From positions 2,418,001-2,482,000 of the forward strand of contig NZ_CP092497.1 of the NCBI RefSeq assembly GCF_022479115.1: a stretch of DNA of 64,000 nt, given 5' to 3'. Position numbers and translations under genes: made by a program. Origin of the DNA: Amycolatopsis sp. EV170708-02-1. Its GTDB lineage: Bacteria > Actinomycetota > Actinomycetes > Mycobacteriales > Pseudonocardiaceae. The notes below the pieces were generated by a model. It had not been told where the DNA came from and searched no databases. It worked only from the letters and a program-made list of their open reading frames with translations. Positions 26,456-35,221 of the stretch are shown here, in pieces (position 1 is the first letter of the stretch; every line of letters begins with the position of its first letter).

Positions 26456-27628
26456 GTGACGGACACCTTGGCACCGACGAGGCGGGCTCGTGGCACCGTG
26501 CTGGCCGCCGCGCCCCTGACCATCATGGCCGCGGCGATCATCGCGCCCAGCCTGCCCGCGATGCGGGAGGACTTCGCCGATACGCCCGGTTCGGGTCTTC
26601 TCGTCCGGTTGGCGCTGACCGTGACCTCGCTCGCGATCGCGATCAGCGCGCCCCTCGCCGGGATCGTCGCGGATCGCGTCGGACGCCGCCCTCTACTGTT
26701 GGCGGGCCTGGGTCTCTACGCGGTTTCCGGTACGGCCGGGTTCTTCGTGGACGACCTCTACCTGCTGCTGATCACCCGGGCGGGGCTCGGGCTGGCCGTC
26801 GGCGGGATCATGACCGCGATCAGCACCCTGATCACCGACTGGTTCACCGGCGAACGCCGTGCCTCGTTCCTCGGTCTGCAGCAGGCTTTCGCGAGCCTGG
26901 GCGGGGTCGTCTTCCTGCCGCTGGCCGGGCTGCTGGCCACGGTGAGCTGGCAGGCGCCGTTCTGGATCTACTCGGTTTCCGCGGTCGTGGCGGTCTTCGC
27001 GATCGTGTCCCTGCGCGAACCGGTACGGGACAGCCCCTCGGCCCGGGAGGACGGCCGGTCCCGGCTGCCCGCACGCATCGTCGGCGTGTACGTCCTGGCG
27101 TTGGTGGTGACGCTGGTCTTCTACATGGCGCCGACCCAGTTGCCGTTCCTGCTGGAGGGATTCGGCAGCGGGCCCGCCGTCATCGGCGTCGTGGTCGCCG
27201 GGAGCACCTTGACCGGCGTCGCGGGCGCGCTGGCCTTCCCCCGGCTGCGTGGGCGCAGGGGCCCGACGGCGATCACCACCGTCAGCGTCGCGCTCATGGG
27301 TGTCGGCTGGCTGGTGATCGGTACCGCGGGCACCGTCGCCCAGGTCGTGGCGGGGCTGCTCGCGGGCGGGCTCGGCGTCGGCCTCGTGGTCCCGAACCTC
27401 AACCTGCTCCTGGCCGAATTCGCCCATCCCGCGCAGCGCGGCCGAGTGCTCAGCGGCCTGGTCACCGGGATCTTCCTCGGCCAGTTCCTGTCCCCGCTCG
27501 TCGTCCAGCCACTCGTCCAGGGCATCGGCATCGCCGGCTCGTTCATCTGGACCGGCATCGCCCTCGGTACCGGAGCGGCGCTCGCCGCTCTTCTCTCGAA
27601 CCGGAACAACGGAAAGGAAACACGATGA
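26456..27628 (+). CDS. MFS transporter
   Basis: The start is uncertain; GTG 26456 (VTDTLAPTRRARG) gives 390 residues and 12 hydrophobic helices, with GTG 26451 out of frame. The loop 2-3 motif ADRVGRRPLLLAGL is the MFS signature, and RAGLGLAVGGIMTAISTLITDWF is helix 4-5. It resembles bacterial efflux-type MFS proteins. It is divergent from the cytokinin-dehydrogenase-like gene and overlaps the Dabb gene by four bases (ATGA), which suggests joint function in handling a small molecule. Confidence 0.8.
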   Translation: MTDTLAPTRRARGTVLAAAPLTIMAAAIIAPSLPAMREDFADTPGSGLLVRLALTVTSLAIAISAPLAGIVADRVGRRPLLLAGLGLYAVSGTAGFFVDDLYLLLITRAGLGLAVGGIMTAISTLITDWFTGERRASFLGLQQAFASLGGVVFLPLAGLLATVSWQAPFWIYSVSAVVAVFAIVSLREPVRDSPSAREDGRSRLPARIVGVYVLALVVTLVFYMAPTQLPFLLEGFGSGPAVIGVVVAGSTLTGVAGALAFPRLRGRRGPTAITTVSVALMGVGWLVIGTAGTVAQVVAGLLAGGLGVGLVVPNLNLLLAEFAHPAQRGRVLSGLVTGIFLGQFLSPLVVQPLVQGIGIAGSFIWTGIALGTGAALAALLSNRNNGKETR

Positions 27629-28041
27629 TCTACCACGGCAACCGTTTCACCCTGCGGCCCGACGCCTCCCCTGAGCAGATCGAGGAGGCGTTGGAGAGCC
27701 TGCGCAATCAGGGCCGGGTCATCCCGGCGGTGAAGTCCTTCGTCGTCGGCCGCGATTTCGGCGGCGACTACGAATGGGGCGCGGTCTTCGCGATCGAAGA
27801 CCTCGACGGGTACTGGGAGTACCTCATGCACCCGGCGCACCGGAACACCGACCGGGTCGGGCTCCCGCTGGTCGACCGGTTCGCGTCCTTCGACGTCACC
27901 GACGACCCGGATCCGCAGATGGGTGCGAAGATCGCCGAACTGCACCAGCGCCGTTACGACAACGACGCCGAGCTGACCCAGCTGATCTCCGACCTCGGCG
28001 AGTACTCCGGCAGCGCCGCGCCGGGAAAGCACGGCGCCTGA
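27625..28041 (+). CDS. Dabb (stress-responsive A/B barrel) domain protein
   Basis: The 138-residue product overlaps the MFS stop. It contains a Dabb-type core: MIYHGNRFTLRPDASPEQIEEALESL, then SFVVGRDFGGDYEWGAVFAIEDLDGYWEYLMHPAHR. This ferredoxin-like fold dimerises and includes small enzymes such as olivetolic acid cyclase as well as proteins of unknown role. The HPAHR block is typical. It probably modifies or senses the compound moved by the coupled MFS protein. Confidence 0.75.
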   Translation: MIYHGNRFTLRPDASPEQIEEALESLRNQGRVIPAVKSFVVGRDFGGDYEWGAVFAIEDLDGYWEYLMHPAHRNTDRVGLPLVDRFASFDVTDDPDPQMGAKIAELHQRRYDNDAELTQLISDLGEYSGSAAPGKHGA

Positions 28042-28049
28042 CCACGACG

Positions 28050-29045
28050 TCAGCCACCGTCCGCGAGGGAACCACTGCCGTCGGGGCCGGTCACGATCAC
28101 CCTGCTGCTCACCGCGGTCCCGAACGGGATGATCGTGACCTGCCACGTCTGCGGCTCCCCGACGTCGATGGTCGCCTTCGCCCGCTGGACGAGGGCCAGG
28201 ACGCGGTCGACCGCCACCGCACGGAGGTCGAACCGCGGCACCTGGGCCTCCGACGGGGCGAAGACCACGGTCAGCCGCCGGTCCTCGACGACCGCGGTGA
28301 TCACCCGGGAGACGTCCGTGGCGAGCGCCAGCGCGTCGATCGCCCGGCGCAACTCCCCCTCGCCGAGAAGCGATCTGTCGACGTTCACGGTCGCGGATCC
28401 CGAGGAGGACGTGGTCGTGCTCGACTGGGTTTCTTCCGGTCGCGCGGGCGCTTCCGGCGCGAACAGCTCCGCGCGGAACAGGACCAGCACGAGAGCCGCG
28501 CCGAGCACGAATCCGAGGACCGCGAGCGCGCCGAACGCGCAGCCCTCCTCCGGTTCCTTCACCAGGCTGGATTCCGGGGCGGATTCGATCGCCGCTGCGG
28601 CCACGCGCCGCTCCCACTCCGGCGACAGCCGCTCGACGATCTCCGCCTTCCACGGCCGCTCTTGCCGATACCGCACGACGAGGACGTCGCCCGGCCGGTA
28701 GTTCGGGAGGTCGACCAGGTTGACGCCCTGGGTGACCTTCAAGCGATACGTCGCCAGGCCATCGGGGGCGACGGTGAGGTCGAAGTAGACCGGGATGTCC
28801 CCCGTCTCGGTGCCCCCGGCACGAAGGCCCTCGACCTTGGCGAGCGCGAACACCGGCGCGATCTTCGCCTCGCGAGCACGCCGCGGCGCCCCTGCGAGGT
28901 GGAGCAGGATTCCATAGGCGATGGGAAGTCCGGCGCCCGTGACCATCAGTGGCACGTACTCGATGACGATCCCCACGATGAACGCGCACAGGGTCGTCCC
29001 GGTGATGATCCCGGTCAGGAATCCGCGGACGAGGGCGAGCGACAT
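28050..29045 (-). CDS. membrane protein of unknown function
   Basis: ATG 29045 has CTGGAG upstream; 331 residues. Two N-terminal hydrophobic helices (~5-55), a beta-rich cytoplasmic region (VYFDLTVAPDGLATYRLKVTQ, YRPGDVLVVRYRQERPWKAEIV, like an OB or DUF3592-type fold), a third helix near residue 180, then a Ser/Thr-rich linker and a C-terminal alpha/beta domain (SRVITAVVEDRRLTVVFAPSE). It converges on the Dabb gene with an 8-base gap. I do not recognise the family. Confidence 0.5.
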   Translation of the reverse strand: MSLALVRGFLTGIITGTTLCAFIVGIVIEYVPLMVTGAGLPIAYGILLHLAGAPRRAREAKIAPVFALAKVEGLRAGGTETGDIPVYFDLTVAPDGLATYRLKVTQGVNLVDLPNYRPGDVLVVRYRQERPWKAEIVERLSPEWERRVAAAAIESAPESSLVKEPEEGCAFGALAVLGFVLGAALVLVLFRAELFAPEAPARPEETQSSTTTSSSGSATVNVDRSLLGEGELRRAIDALALATDVSRVITAVVEDRRLTVVFAPSEAQVPRFDLRAVAVDRVLALVQRAKATIDVGEPQTWQVTIIPFGTAVSSRVIVTGPDGSGSLADGG

Positions 29046-29123
29046 GGACGTGACTCCAGACTTCCGGGGCGTGTGCGGTCAGCCTTCGCCGTACCGGGCG
29101 CTACCGAACCCACCTTTCGGCTA

Positions 29124-29138
29124 CCTAATCTCATTAGG
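29124..29138. promoter_or_regulatory. putative TetR operator
   Basis: Palindrome CCTAAT-CTC-ATTAGG, 35 bases before the TetR start. AT-rich for this genome and placed in the promoter, it fits autoregulation of the TetR/SGNH pair. Confidence 0.55.
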
Positions 29139-29172
29139 CAAATCCCGAATGGACTATGGTACGGTGGCCGTC

Positions 29173-29745
29173 ATGGCGAGAGCGGGACTGACCACGGAAC
29201 GCGTGGTCCTGGCGGGCGCGGAGCTCGCCGACGAGATCGGCTTCGAGCAGGTGACCCCCACTGAGCTCGCGAAGCGGTGCGGCGTCAAGACGGCGAGCCT
29301 GTATTCGCACGTGCGGAACGCCCACGAGCTGAAGACCGAGATCGCCCTGCTGGCCTTGGCCGAACTCGCCGATCTCGCCGCCACCGCGGTGGCGGGGCTG
29401 GCGGGCAAGGACGCGCTGATCGCCTTGGCGAACGTCCACCGCGACTACGCGCTCGAACATCCGGGCAGATTCACCGCCGCGAGATTCCGGCTCGCCCCGG
29501 AGAAGGCGTCCACCAGCGCCGGCGTCCGGCACGCCGAACTGACGCGGGCGATCTTGCGCGGGTACGACCTGGCCGAGCCGCACCAGACACACGCGGTCCG
29601 GCTGCTGGGCAGTGTGTTCAGCGGCTTCGTGGGCCTGGAGGCCGCCGGAGGTTTCAGCCACAGCACCCCCGGCTCGCAGGAGAGCTGGACCGAGATCCTC
29701 GACGCGCTCGACGTCCTGCTGCGCGCTTGGCCCCGAACGAAATGA
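29173..29745 (+). CDS. TetR/AcrR-family regulator
   Basis: The start at ATG 29173 gives 190 residues beginning MARAGLTTERVVLAGAELADEIGFEQVTPTELAKRCGVKTASLYSHVRNAHELKT, a TetR DNA-binding domain with the variant SLYSHV recognition region. The C-terminal part (HPGRFTAARF, LLGSVFSGFVGLEAAGGF) resembles the WHG/TetR_C domain found in actinobacterial members. It overlaps the downstream SGNH hydrolase by four bases and probably controls it through the palindrome at 29124-29138. Confidence 0.87.
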   Translation: MARAGLTTERVVLAGAELADEIGFEQVTPTELAKRCGVKTASLYSHVRNAHELKTEIALLALAELADLAATAVAGLAGKDALIALANVHRDYALEHPGRFTAARFRLAPEKASTSAGVRHAELTRAILRGYDLAEPHQTHAVRLLGSVFSGFVGLEAAGGFSHSTPGSQESWTEILDALDVLLRAWPRTK

Positions 29746-30896
29746 ACGGAAGCATGTTCACCACCCCGATCACCGCCGACCTCGTCCGCGGCGCGCTGGA
29801 CCTCGAAGACACCGAACGCGGCGTGCTCCCCCACCGGCTGCCCGCCCGGACCAGGCAGCAGATCCCCGACGGTCAGCTGGCCATGGCGGAATCGCAGCCG
29901 TCCGGTGTGCGGCTGGTCTTCCGCAGCACGGCGACGCTCGTCGAACTCGATGTCCTGGCCACCAAACGGGTTTTCGCCGGTACACCGCCCCGGCACGATG
30001 GCGTCTACGAACTGTTCGCCGACGGCCGGCTCGCCGGGCACGCGAGCGTGGCCGAGGGCGACACGATCACCGTCGACCTGGCCACCGGCACGGCGCGGCA
30101 CCAGCCCGGCCCCGTCCGGACCCTGCGGTTCGACGGGCTTCCCGGGCACGAAAAGAACGTCGAGATCTGGCTGCCGCACAACGAAACGACGCGGCTCGTC
30201 GCCCTGCGCACCGACGCGACCGTCCACAGTGTCCGATCGTCCGGCCGCAAGACCTGGCTGCACCACGGCAGTTCCATCAGCCACGGGTCCAACGCGGCGA
30301 CTCCGACCGGGATCTGGCCTGCCAGGGCCGCGGCCATCGCCGGAGTGGAACTGGTCAATCTCGGCTTCGGCGGCAGCGCGCTGCTCGACCCGTTCACCGC
30401 CCGGGCGATGCGGGACACGGCGGCCGACTTCATCAGCGTCAAGATCGGGATCAACGTCGTCAACGCGGACCTGATGCGGCTGCGCGCGTTCGGCCCGGCG
30501 GTGCACGGTTTCCTCGACACCATCAGGGAAGGCCGGCCCACCACGCCGTTGCTGGTCGTCTCGCCGCTCTATTGCCCCATCCACGAGCACACACCGGGGC
30601 CCGGCGAATTCGATCCGGACGCCTTGCGGGAAGGAAAAGTGCGGTTCAGGGCGACCGGCGATCCCGAGGAGACCGCCGCGGGAAAGCTCACGCTCACCGT
30701 GATCCGCGACGAACTCGCCCGCATCGTCAAGGAGCGGAGCGCGGACGATCCGAACCTGCGCTACCTCGACGGCCTCGAACTGTACGGCGAGGCCGACCAC
30801 GCCGAGCACCCGCTGCCCGACCACCTCCATCCGGACGCGGCCACGCACCGGCTCATCGGGGAACGCTTCGCACGCTTGGCCTTCGCCGCCTCGTGA
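29742..30896 (+). CDS. SGNH/GDSL-family hydrolase
   Basis: Starts at ATG 29742 within ATGA (ATG 29754 with GGAAG upstream is possible); ~384 residues. The first ~160 residues form a beta-rich accessory domain. The catalytic SGNH domain begins at TWLHHGSSISHGSN (nucleophile Ser in GSSIS), followed by VNLGFGGSALLDPFTAR (block II Gly), KIGINVVNADL (block III Asn) and LPDHLHPDAATHRLIGERF (block V Asp/His). It has no signal peptide and is probably an intracellular esterase or acylhydrolase. Its TGA stop lies inside a family A palindrome. Confidence 0.82.
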   Translation: MNGSMFTTPITADLVRGALDLEDTERGVLPHRLPARTRQQIPDGQLAMAESQPSGVRLVFRSTATLVELDVLATKRVFAGTPPRHDGVYELFADGRLAGHASVAEGDTITVDLATGTARHQPGPVRTLRFDGLPGHEKNVEIWLPHNETTRLVALRTDATVHSVRSSGRKTWLHHGSSISHGSNAATPTGIWPARAAAIAGVELVNLGFGGSALLDPFTARAMRDTAADFISVKIGINVVNADLMRLRAFGPAVHGFLDTIREGRPTTPLLVVSPLYCPIHEHTPGPGEFDPDALREGKVRFRATGDPEETAAGKLTLTVIRDELARIVKERSADDPNLRYLDGLELYGEADHAEHPLPDHLHPDAATHRLIGERFARLAFAAS

Positions 30897-30935
30897 GTGG
30901 TAAGGACGGTTAGAACCGTCCTTACCACTCACGAG
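30890..30935. repeat. family A palindrome containing the SGNH stop codon
   Basis: Perfect 22-base arms (CTCGTGAGTGGTAAGGACGGTT and complement) around AG. The stop TGA of the hydrolase is bases 5-7 of the left arm. Likely an intrinsic terminator. Confidence 0.85.
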
Positions 30936-31158
30936 CCCCATCGGTTACTGTGCGCGTATACCTCGGTAGCCCCGTTTGCGGGTACCTATTTTTCTTCCTG
31001 TCCAACGAAAGTCGGTATCCGCCTCCGGTGCGGCGGATCACCATGATCGGCACCGGATCACCGGTGCCGGGTCGCCTTGGCCGTGCCCGGCGACCCCACT
31101 GTGTCCAGTGCGGCCACCCCTCGCGCTGGATCCTCCCTCGCGAAAGTGAGTCACCGGT

Positions 31159-32253
31159 ATGCGCACAACCCCCTTAGCCCGTACCGCCACCACACTGGTG
31201 GCCGCGGCCGCGGCCGTCGGCTTCCTCGCCCCGTCCACGGCCACCGCCACCACCATCGCGGGCTACTCCCCCACGGTGCAGCACGAGGCCGTGACGTCCC
31301 TCGCCGCCGAAGCCGGGATGAGCCAGGCCGCCGCGGTCGAGTTCCTCCGGACGCAGACGGCCAGTGTCGAAACGCTGCAGAAGGTCACCGCGTCGCTCGG
31401 CTCCCGTGCCGCCGACGGTTACCTCGACGACGCCGCCAAGCCGGTCGTGAACGTGCTCGACCAGGCCGCCGCCGACCAGGTGACCGCGACCGGCGCGCGG
31501 GCCCGCGTGGTCAAGCACTCCAGTGCGGCGCTCACGAGCGCGCAGAACGCCCTGCAGGCGTTGCCCACGGTCGCGCACACCTCGATCGGCCTCGACCCCA
31601 AGGCCAACCAGGTCGTGCTGACCATCTCCGACGCCGCGAAGGGCTCCGAGGCTCTCGTGAAGGCCGCGGAAGCGCTCGGCGACCGGGTCCGCGTGGAGCG
31701 GACCACCGGCGAGATGCACACCGCGATCTACAACGGCGAGGCCATCACCGGCGGCGGCACCCGCTGTTCGGCCGGGTTCAACACCAACCGCGGCGGCCAG
31801 AACTACATCCTCGACGCCGGCCACTGCACCCGCGCGGTGTCGCAGTGGAACGTCGGGCCGTCGCAGGGCGCCAGCTTCCCGACCAACGACTACGGCCTGA
31901 TCCGCAACACCACCGGCAGCGCGCCGGGCGCGGTCACCCTGTGGAACGGCTCCACCCAGCGGATCGCGTCCGCCGGTTCGGCGACCGTCGGGCAGCGGAT
32001 CAGCAAGAGCGGCAGCACCACCCGGCTCACCTCGGGTTCGGTGCAGCGGCTCAACGTCACGGTGAACTACGCCGAAGGCTCGGTGTACCAGCTGATCCAG
32101 ACCAACGCGCTGGTCAACCCCGGCGACTCGGGCGGTTGCCTGTTCTCCGGCAGCGTCGGGCTGGGGATCACCTCCGGCAAGGGCAGCGGCACCTCGTACT
32201 TCCAGCCGATCGGCGAGGCGCTGAGCGCCTACAGCGTCACGCTCAACCCGTAG
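31159..32253 (+). CDS. streptogrisin/alpha-lytic-type secreted serine protease (S1E)
   Basis: The 364-residue preproenzyme has a signal peptide (to ~residue 31), an alpha-lytic-type pro-region (~35-190, with VAHTSIGLDPKANQVVLTI) acting as folding chaperone, and a mature protease domain starting near AITGGGTRCS. The triad is His222 in DAGHCT, Asp244 in NDYGLIR and Ser324 in GDSGG. Four cysteines fit two disulfides. It would be exported and autoprocessed. The gene is monocistronic, with 223 bases of upstream region and a strong terminator downstream. Confidence 0.9.
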   Translation: MRTTPLARTATTLVAAAAAVGFLAPSTATATTIAGYSPTVQHEAVTSLAAEAGMSQAAAVEFLRTQTASVETLQKVTASLGSRAADGYLDDAAKPVVNVLDQAAADQVTATGARARVVKHSSAALTSAQNALQALPTVAHTSIGLDPKANQVVLTISDAAKGSEALVKAAEALGDRVRVERTTGEMHTAIYNGEAITGGGTRCSAGFNTNRGGQNYILDAGHCTRAVSQWNVGPSQGASFPTNDYGLIRNTTGSAPGAVTLWNGSTQRIASAGSATVGQRISKSGSTTRLTSGSVQRLNVTVNYAEGSVYQLIQTNALVNPGDSGGCLFSGSVGLGITSGKGSGTSYFQPIGEALSAYSVTLNP

Positions 32254-32261
32254 GCACGTCA

Positions 32262-32290
32262 CGGGCCCCGGTCACCGCGACCGGGGCCCG
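32262..32290. terminator. hairpin terminator between convergent genes
   Basis: Arms CGGGCCCCGGTC (32262-32273) and GACCGGGGCCCG (32279-32290). It lies after the protease stop and overlaps the last codons of the convergent LysR gene, serving the protease mRNA. Confidence 0.7.
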
Positions 32291-33168
32291 GCCTGCGCGT
32301 GGAAGTGCTCGACGGCGTGATCACGGAAACGTCGTGCCGCGGCGGAAAGATAGGTGTCCTCGCGCCACGCGACGCTGAGCACGCGGCGGCACTCGGGATC
32401 GTCGACGTCGAGCCAGACCACCGTCCGGCTCGTTTCCGGCCGGAGCCCGAGCGACGGCACGAACGCGAGGCCGAGGCCCGCGTCGATGAGCTGGAAGAGC
32501 ACCGCGGCCTCGTCACCCTCACAGACGATGTGAAGTTCGAGCCCGGCCTTCGCGAACAGGCGCTCGGCGAGCTCGCGCTGCCAGTATCCGGGGCGCGTGG
32601 TGAGGAACGGCTCGCCTTCGAGATCCGCCAGGCCGACCCGGCCACGCCCGGCGAGCCGGTGCCCGGAAGGCACGCAGAGGAACACCTGTTCGTCGAGCAG
32701 CACGCGGCTGCGGATGTCGTTGCCCGCCAACGGTTGCGATGAGATGCACAGGTCGACGTCGCCGGATCGCAGCTTCTCCGCCATGCCTTCCCCCGATGCC
32801 TGGGACAACCGCACGTCCACCAGCGGGTGCTCGGGAACGAAGGTGCGAAGCGGCTCAGTGAGGGCGAGCAGGCTTTCGGCCGCGACGGTGACGGTGCCTC
32901 GTTCCAGCCCGGCGGCGTCGTCCAGCTCCTGACGGGCGTCGTCGAGTTCGGCCAGCGCCCGGTCGACACGGCGGAGGAACACGGCGCCGAAGCGGTTGAG
33001 CCTGATCCGGCGCCCGTGCCGGTCGAACAGCGGTACGCCGAGGTCGTTCTCCAGCCTGGCCAAGGTCCGGCTGAGCGAGGGTTGCGCGACCCGCAGCTTC
33101 TCGGCGGCGCGGCCGACGTGTTCGAGCCGGGCGACGGTCTGAAAGTACCGGAGGGCCAGAAGATCCAC
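32272..33168 (-). CDS. LysR-family transcriptional regulator
   Basis: The 298-residue product has the LysR winged helix at residues 1-60 (LRYFQTVARLEHVGRAAEKLRVAQPSLSRTLARLENDLGVPLFDR) and the periplasmic-binding-type effector domain after ~90. It is divergent from the membrane protein/multicopper oxidase operon, with an 80-base shared promoter region containing the CTGTTATGAACAG palindrome. This is the standard LysR arrangement, so it probably controls that operon. The effector is unknown. Confidence 0.88.
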   Translation of the reverse strand: MDLLALRYFQTVARLEHVGRAAEKLRVAQPSLSRTLARLENDLGVPLFDRHGRRIRLNRFGAVFLRRVDRALAELDDARQELDDAAGLERGTVTVAAESLLALTEPLRTFVPEHPLVDVRLSQASGEGMAEKLRSGDVDLCISSQPLAGNDIRSRVLLDEQVFLCVPSGHRLAGRGRVGLADLEGEPFLTTRPGYWQRELAERLFAKAGLELHIVCEGDEAAVLFQLIDAGLGLAFVPSLGLRPETSRTVVWLDVDDPECRRVLSVAWREDTYLSAAARRFRDHAVEHFHAQAGPRSR

Positions 33169-33182
33169 TGCTGATACCTCAC

Positions 33183-33216
33183 CTGTTATGAACAGATAAC
33201 CGATCTTGTCTTGGAC
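33183..33216 (+). promoter_or_regulatory. LysR operator and -35 region
   Basis: Palindrome CTGTT-ATG-AACAG (33183-33195) followed by TTGGAC (33211-33216) as -35. The word TCTTGGACAGCAT here recurs at 62925-62937 in another LysR-divergent promoter. Confidence 0.5.
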
Positions 33217-33248
33217 AGCATAAGGCGTCGGCTCCTACGTTCGATCGC

Positions 33249-33656
33249 GTGAGTGAAATCCTGACCGGCCCGAGCCGGAAGGCGAACGGGACGCTGGTGG
33301 TGAACCGGGTGCTGGTGAGCGCCCACGCCGTCGCGATCATCGGCCAGCCGGTGTTCGCCGGCGGCTATCTCGGCGGCGATTACGACATGCTCTGGCTGCA
33401 CCGCTGGGGCGCGGACGCGGTGTCGTACCTGGCGTACGCGCAGATCCTGGCGGCGCTGGTGCTCTGGCTGGTCCGCGGACCGCGCTGGCTGTTCTGGATC
33501 AGCCTGCTGCTCGCGGCGGGCGAGACCGGGCAGTACCTCGCCGGGATGGCGGGCGCGCTCGATCTGCACATTCCCCTCGGCGTCGCGCTGGTCACCGGTG
33601 CGGTGCTGACGACCATCGCCGTCTGGCGGCCACAGACCTGGCGGGCGGGCCGATGA
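33249..33656 (+). CDS. four-helix membrane protein upstream of the multicopper oxidase
   Basis: GTG start, no clear ribosome-binding site; 135 residues with about four hydrophobic helices (near 22-40, 60-78, 83-100 and 108-125). The phrase GQPVFAGGYLGGDYDMLWLHRWGAD is distinctive but I cannot assign a family with certainty. It overlaps the multicopper oxidase start by four bases, so it may anchor or support that enzyme, for example as an electron or copper partner. This is inference. Confidence 0.6.
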   Translation: MSEILTGPSRKANGTLVVNRVLVSAHAVAIIGQPVFAGGYLGGDYDMLWLHRWGADAVSYLAYAQILAALVLWLVRGPRWLFWISLLLAAGETGQYLAGMAGALDLHIPLGVALVTGAVLTTIAVWRPQTWRAGR

Positions 33657-35221
33657 GCCGCCGCCTTCCCCGCCGGACCTTCCTCGGGCTCGCCGGTGGA
33701 GCCGGTGTCCTCGCCGCCGCCGGGATCGCGGCACCCCGCCTGCTGGCACAAGGCGCGCCGGGGACCGGTGAACTGCTGCGCAGCGGGCTCCCGTTGCCGG
33801 AACCCTTCCGGGTGCCGCTGCCGATCCCGCCGGTATTGCGTCCACAAAGGACAGCCGACGCGGATCACTACACGATCACCCAGCGGGCGGCGACGGCCGA
33901 GATCCTGCCCGGTGTCCGGACGCCGATCTGGGGCTACGACGGGATCTTCCCGGGTCCGACGATCGAATCGCGGCGGGATCGGACGGTGGTCGCGCACCAT
34001 CGCAACGAACTTCCCGTGCCGACCGTGGTCCACCTGCACGGCGGGCACACCCCCGCCGAATCCGACGGCTACCCGACCGATCTCGTCCTGCCGCGGTCCG
34101 GCTGGAGCGCGGCGCACGCCGGGCACGGCATGGTCGACGCCCGCGCCCGGATCTCCGACGGGGAGCGCGACTACATCTTCCCGCTGCGGCAACGGGCCGC
34201 GACCCTCTGGTACCACGACCACCGCATGGACTTCACCGGTCCGGCCGTGTACCGGGGCCTGGCCGGATTCCATCTGATCCGTGACGACGAGGAAGACGCC
34301 CTGGGGCTCCCGTCCGGGGACCGTGAACTGCCACTGATGATCGCCGACCGCTCCTTCGACGAGCACGGCGAATTCGCCTATCCCTCCCTCGACCGGACGC
34401 TGCGGACCACGCCGGGGGTCGAAAGTGCTTATGTGGAGGGCGTTTTCGGTGACGTGATCCTCGTCAACGGCGCGCCGTGGCCGGTGCACGAGGTCGCGGC
34501 CGCGCGGTACCGGCTGCGTCTCCTCAACGGCTCCAACGCACGGCGTTACGACCTGGCGCTCGACCCGCCGCCACCCGGTGGCGGCGGTTTCGTGCAGATC
34601 GGCGCCGACCAGGGCCTGCTCGACGCGCCGCGCGCACACGACCATCTCCCCATCGCACCGGCGGAACGGTACGACGTCGTGGTCGACTTCGGCCGGTATC
34701 CCGTCGGCACCGAGGTCACCCTCGTGAACCGGCTGGGCTCCGGCTCGACCGCCCAGGTGATGCGGTTCGTCGTCGCGCGCCGTGCGGCGGACGACAGCCG
34801 TGTTCCGGCGAAACTAGGCGAAATCCCGCCGCTCGCCCGCGAGCGGGCCACGACCACGCGCGACTTCTCGTTCCGCGCGGGGACCGTCCACGGTCGCGCG
34901 GGGTGGGTGATCGGCGGGGAACCGTTCTCGCCGGACCTGATGTCGGCGAGCCCGCGCCTCGGCGACACCGAGATCTGGCGGTTCGTCGCCGACATCCACC
35001 ATCCCGTGCATCTGCATCTGGTGGGATTCCGGATCCTTTCGCGCGGCGGACGGCCGCCGGGACCGTTCGACGGCGGCATCAAGGACACCGTCGATCTGGC
35101 CCCTGGCGAGTCGGTCGAGGTCATCGCGCGCTTCGACGGGTATCGCGGCCGCTACGTGTTCCATTGTCACAACGCCGAACACGAGGACATGGCGATGATG
35201 GCGAACTTCGAGGTGGTCTGA
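33653..35221 (+). CDS. Tat-exported multicopper oxidase (CotA/bilirubin-oxidase type)
   Basis: The 522-residue product has a Tat signal (RRLPRRTFLGLAGG). All four copper-binding segments are visible: HLHGGH, WYHDHR, HPVHLHLVGF and HCHNAEHEDMAMM. The final Met is the axial ligand of the type 1 copper. Three cupredoxin domains are expected. The order resembles spore-coat laccase CotA and phenoxazinone-synthase-like oxidases. It would oxidise phenolics or metals outside the cell with oxygen. Regulation by the divergent LysR is likely. Confidence 0.88.
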   Translation: MSRRLPRRTFLGLAGGAGVLAAAGIAAPRLLAQGAPGTGELLRSGLPLPEPFRVPLPIPPVLRPQRTADADHYTITQRAATAEILPGVRTPIWGYDGIFPGPTIESRRDRTVVAHHRNELPVPTVVHLHGGHTPAESDGYPTDLVLPRSGWSAAHAGHGMVDARARISDGERDYIFPLRQRAATLWYHDHRMDFTGPAVYRGLAGFHLIRDDEEDALGLPSGDRELPLMIADRSFDEHGEFAYPSLDRTLRTTPGVESAYVEGVFGDVILVNGAPWPVHEVAAARYRLRLLNGSNARRYDLALDPPPPGGGGFVQIGADQGLLDAPRAHDHLPIAPAERYDVVVDFGRYPVGTEVTLVNRLGSGSTAQVMRFVVARRAADDSRVPAKLGEIPPLARERATTTRDFSFRAGTVHGRAGWVIGGEPFSPDLMSASPRLGDTEIWRFVADIHHPVHLHLVGFRILSRGGRPPGPFDGGIKDTVDLAPGESVEVIARFDGYRGRYVFHCHNAEHEDMAMMANFEVV

